From Qiania dongpingensis (lineage in GTDB: Bacteria > Bacillota > Clostridia > Lachnospirales > Lachnospiraceae): a stretch of 64,000 nucleotides of DNA. The notes beneath the pieces were generated by a model. The model ran no database searches and was not told the DNA's origin. It worked only from the letters and a program-made list of their open reading frames with translations. Below, piece after piece: positions 63,141 through 64,000 of the stretch (position 1 is the stretch's first letter; every line of letters starts with the position of its first letter). The stretch spans positions 2,976,001 through 3,040,000 of the forward strand of contig NZ_CP060634.1 in NCBI RefSeq assembly GCF_014337195.1, in the 5' to 3' direction. The translations under genes were made by a program, and so were the position numbers.

Positions 63141-64000
63141 ATCGGTTCGCGCTGTATTTTCGGATGCGGTGTTTCTGAGAAAGACGGTCATGATCGCAGT
63201 GCCTGTGGCAGCACAGGCACTTCTCAATACCGTTACGAACATGGTGGATACTATGATGATCGGCACCTTGGGTGAAACAGCTATTGCCGGAGTGGGGCTG
63301 GCCAACAAGGTGTTTTTTGTGTTTAATCTTCTGATATTCGGAATCGCCAGCGGCGCCTCCGTGCTGAGCGCCCATTTCTGGGGAAATCACGATGGGAAGA
63401 ATATTCGAAAGGTGTTGGGCATTTCCCTGATCCTGGGGATCATCGGTTCTCTTCTTTTTACTCTGCCCAGTTTTCTTGCCCCGGAGGCTGTCATGGGGAT
63501 CTTCACCAACAGTCCCACCTCTGTGGAGACGGGAGCCGCTTATCTGAGGCTGGCCTGCATCAGCTATCCGTTTACAGCGGTCACGAATATATACGTGGCG
63601 GCAATGCGGTCTGTTGGAAGAGTCAGGACGCCGGTGGTGACAAGCCTGATCGCGATCATGGTCAATATTACGTTAAACTATGCTCTGATCTTCGGACATT
63701 TCGGTGCGCCGGCCATGGGAGTCAGCGGCGCGGCTGTCGCAACGCTCACAGCCAGAGTGGTGGAAGTGACCTGTATTTTTCTATATGTTTACGGGTGGAA
63801 AACAGAGCTGGCGGCGAAGGTTTCTGACCTTATCGGCTATCCAAAGACACTGATAAAAGAGTACATACGGACGGTGCTGCCCATAATCGGAAACGAATTC
63901 ATGTGGGGGCTGGGAGTGACCATGTATTCCCTGGCTTATGGAAGAATGGGAGATACCTCTGTGGCGGCGGTGACTATCGCTCAGACCATTCAGGATATGA
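63127..64000 (+). CDS. MATE-family efflux transporter, N-terminal part (cut by window edge)
   Basis: About 290 residues of a second MATE protein: VPVAAQALLNTVTNMVDTMMIG opens the first half, and at least seven hydrophobic segments are visible. The C-terminus lies beyond base 64000. ATG 63127 overlaps the CNNM gene end, so translation is probably coupled; a second in-frame ATG lies at 63133. It is only distantly similar to the MATE protein at 40488-41846. Confidence 0.9.
   Translation, partial: MKMIKSVRAVFSDAVFLRKTVMIAVPVAAQALLNTVTNMVDTMMIGTLGETAIAGVGLANKVFFVFNLLIFGIASGASVLSAHFWGNHDGKNIRKVLGISLILGIIGSLLFTLPSFLAPEAVMGIFTNSPTSVETGAAYLRLACISYPFTAVTNIYVAAMRSVGRVRTPVVTSLIAIMVNITLNYALIFGHFGAPAMGVSGAAVATLTARVVEVTCIFLYVYGWKTELAAKVSDLIGYPKTLIKEYIRTVLPIIGNEFMWGLGVTMYSLAYGRMGDTSVAAVTIAQTIQDM

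Noticed and set aside
1..64000. CRISPR arrays, tRNA or rRNA genes, transposase genes, prophage
   Set aside because: None of the direct-repeat/spacer patterns, tRNA T-loop consensus, or transposase motifs were found on reading both strands.

Overview
The window looks like chromosomal DNA from an anaerobic, spore-forming Clostridia species, most likely Lachnospiraceae. The evidence is gene content (class III ribonucleotide reductase, PPi-type phosphofructokinase, Rex, a SpoIID-domain protein, a Csp-like subtilase, a flavodiiron/rubredoxin/hemerythrin oxygen-defence operon), strong AGGAGG ribosome binding sites, TTGACA-17-TATAAT promoters, and a dgt-dnaG-rpoD-trmK-nif3 order. No rRNA or tRNA genes, CRISPR arrays, prophage or transposase genes were seen.

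Layout. 1-3987: a DEAD-box helicase fragment and an aroF-tyrA-aroA aromatic operon (minus). 4047-9542: EF-G paralogue, zinc-ribbon protein, membrane-fused spermidine-synthase-like protein, and a ferredoxin-type aldo/keto reductase behind a MerR-type operator. 9547-11329: TrpB2 under a tryptophan T-box. 11358-13908: AraC regulator divergent from a YczE-like membrane protein, then YggS. 14097-16849: Csp-like subtilase, then an AlbA_2 pseudogene cut by a noncoding repeat. 16892-18244: SNF transporter. 18714-25938: macromolecular synthesis operon. 25939-27493: 36-aa membrane peptide, another repeat copy and rnpB. 27533-32280: YkgJ-type protein, dUTPase, DegV, TPR lipoprotein, HflX. 32344-36333: nrdD-thyA-folA behind tandem NrdR-like boxes. 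36406-40394: Crp/Fnr regulator divergent from rubredoxin, hemerythrin and a multidomain flavodiiron protein. 40488-45581: MATE pump, LexA-boxed radical SAM plus DUF4130 pair, deoC, cdd. 45609-45886: structured noncoding RNA gene. 45948-52925: SpoIID-domain protein, diguanylate cyclase, PPi-PFK, isocitrate dehydrogenase. 52971-57608: repeat copy, intracellular-type subtilase, lipoprotein, ABC-F. 57716-64000: Rex, Nnr, alanine racemase, MazF, CNNM protein and a cut MATE gene.

Themes. Several units serve deoxynucleotide supply and DNA maintenance: dgt, dut, nrdD, thyA, folA, deoC, cdd and the LexA-boxed pair. Others handle oxygen and redox state. The most unusual structure is a family of about 0.7-kb noncoding foldback repeats (three near-complete copies, one deleted) with terminal inverted repeats close to ATACCTTTGAATACTTTTT. 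Two copies abut a separate small hairpin element of about 66 bp. The most testable functional lead is the LexA-type box in front of the uncharacterised radical SAM/DUF4130 gene pair.
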